Shown here in pieces: positions 63,435-64,000 of a stretch of DNA of 64,000 nucleotides. Both the position numbers and the translations under genes were made by a program. The notes under the pieces were generated by a model. It made no database searches, had not been told where the DNA came from, and worked only from the letters and a program-made list of their open reading frames with translations. Numbering within the stretch: the first letter of the stretch is position 1; the number at the start of each line of letters is the position of its first letter. The DNA comes from Lichenihabitans sp033947565 (GTDB taxonomy: Bacteria > Pseudomonadota > Alphaproteobacteria > Rhizobiales > Beijerinckiaceae): contig NZ_JARPVX010000002.1 in assembly GCF_033947565.1 (NCBI RefSeq), forward strand, positions 62,001-126,000, in the 5' to 3' direction.

Positions 63435-63944
63435 TCATAGCCCGCGCTTGAACCGCATCGCAGGCCCCTGCCCCACCACGGTCAGGTCGCCGTTGGATTC
63501 GAGATGCCATTTCGGCAGCGAGTGCAGCCCAACCAGGATGTCGTGCTCGGTGTCGTCGACGGGCTTGCCGCAGTTCTTGCGCGTCATCGCGATCGAGCCG
63601 GCCGCAAGCTTCTGGTCCTTGATCGGATAGAGCGCCATCGAGAAGGTGTTGCAGCCGCCGAAGCCGGTGGCGCGCAGCTTGTCGTCGAGGCTGAAGCTCG
63701 GCGCGTCGCCCGACAGGCTCCGGCCCCCGATGTCATACAGGATCCAGGTGGCGCCGAAGGGGAACTGTTGTTCCGCCGCCCCTGTGGGCTTGTAGACTTC
63801 TTCCTTCTGCTTGCGCAGCAGCTTGGGGCCTGCCTGGGCCAGCACGGGCGTCGACAGCGGCAATGCGAGCCCGGCGACCAGCATGAGGCGCAACGAAAGT
63901 CCGCGGCGGCGAGCGACGTGGGGGCGACGTGGCAAAAACGGCAT
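63435..63944 (-). CDS. secreted META-domain protein (HslJ-like)
   Basis: A 169-residue exported protein. The signal peptide ends near LALPLSTPVLA. The META-like region has GATWILYDIGGRSL, FGGCNTFSMALYPIKDQKL and IAMTRKNCGKPVDDTEHD; two Cys residues may pair. HslJ-type domains occur in heat-shock and stress lipoproteins, but function here is unknown. ATG at 63944 has GGAG upstream. It converges on nagA across a 31-bp gap. Confidence 0.8.
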   Translation of the reverse strand: MPFLPRRPHVARRRGLSLRLMLVAGLALPLSTPVLAQAGPKLLRKQKEEVYKPTGAAEQQFPFGATWILYDIGGRSLSGDAPSFSLDDKLRATGFGGCNTFSMALYPIKDQKLAAGSIAMTRKNCGKPVDDTEHDILVGLHSLPKWHLESNGDLTVVGQGPAMRFKRGL

Positions 63945-64000
63945 GGTTCTCCGGCCCATGGTGATCGTTGATCGCGGTAGCAGACGGAGTGATGCAGAAC

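Overview
This 64 kb window is high-GC, gene-dense chromosomal DNA from an alphaproteobacterium, most likely of the order Hyphomicrobiales (Rhizobiales). Evidence includes the dusB-ntrB-ntrC-ntrY-ntrX-hfq-hflX block, a fused IspD-IspF enzyme, a long (361 aa) dCTP deaminase, an MmcB-type protein, a DUF2093 gene next to xseA, a two-domain cold-shock protein and NasS/NasT nitrate regulation. The family cannot be fixed from the sequence alone. I see no prophage, insertion sequence, CRISPR array, rRNA or tRNA gene; this is core and metabolic chromosome.

Layout. 1-4.3 kb: end of a proline-rich protein gene, a cell-wall amidase, purD, xseA and a DUF2093 gene. 4.3-12.2 kb: a nitrogen-assimilation locus. 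On the minus strand lie a NirA-type nitrite reductase, a diflavin-like reductase whose flavodoxin domain is replaced by a four-cysteine Fe-S motif, and a small coupled protein of unknown function. Diverging from them are nasT, nasS and a NarK-type transporter. No nitrate reductase is present. 12.2-15 kb: a large GH63-like glycosidase. 15-20.7 kb: a complete dipeptide ABC operon, dppABCDF. 20.7-23.6 kb: a sugar-type ABC transporter. 23.7-25.1 kb: an MmcB-like gene and two small hydrophilic protein genes. 25.4-29.8 kb: rpmI, rplT, pheS and pheT. 29.8-33.7 kb: a small membrane protein and a two-gene molybdenum hydroxylase in which the [2Fe-2S] and Mo parts are fused. 33.8-36.1 kb: anti-sigma factor, ECF-type sigma factor, a DUF423 protein and a fasciclin protein. 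36.3-42.2 kb: an exopolysaccharide cluster with two glycosyltransferases, a ligase/polymerase, a priming transferase and an export lipoprotein. 42.4-44.6 kb: a COQ10/START protein, a CinA-family protein and ispDF. 44.8-54.1 kb: dusB-ntrBC-ntrYX-hfq-hflX. 54.1-59.4 kb: mazG, a double cold-shock protein, cimA, a GNAT acetyltransferase and cysS. 59.5-64 kb: a small unknown protein, dCTP deaminase, a SIS-domain sugar-phosphate enzyme, nagA and a META-domain protein.

How it fits together. NtrB/NtrC sense nitrogen status and activate sigma-54 promoters. A sequence with correctly spaced -24/-12 elements lies upstream of nirA. NasS/NasT would add nitrate-responsive antitermination, so two levels of nitrogen control may meet at this locus. 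The sigma/anti-sigma/fasciclin cluster resembles the mycobacterial SigK-RskA-MPT70/83 module. Many operons use 1-4 nt stop/start overlaps (nasT-nasS, dppC-D-F, cysS-GNAT-cimA, dCTP deaminase-SIS-nagA, nirA-reductase-unknown).

I did not find an obvious wholly new defence or mobile system. The best leads are the Fe-S flavoprotein with its coupled 112-residue partner, the fused Mo hydroxylase, and the sigma/fasciclin module.
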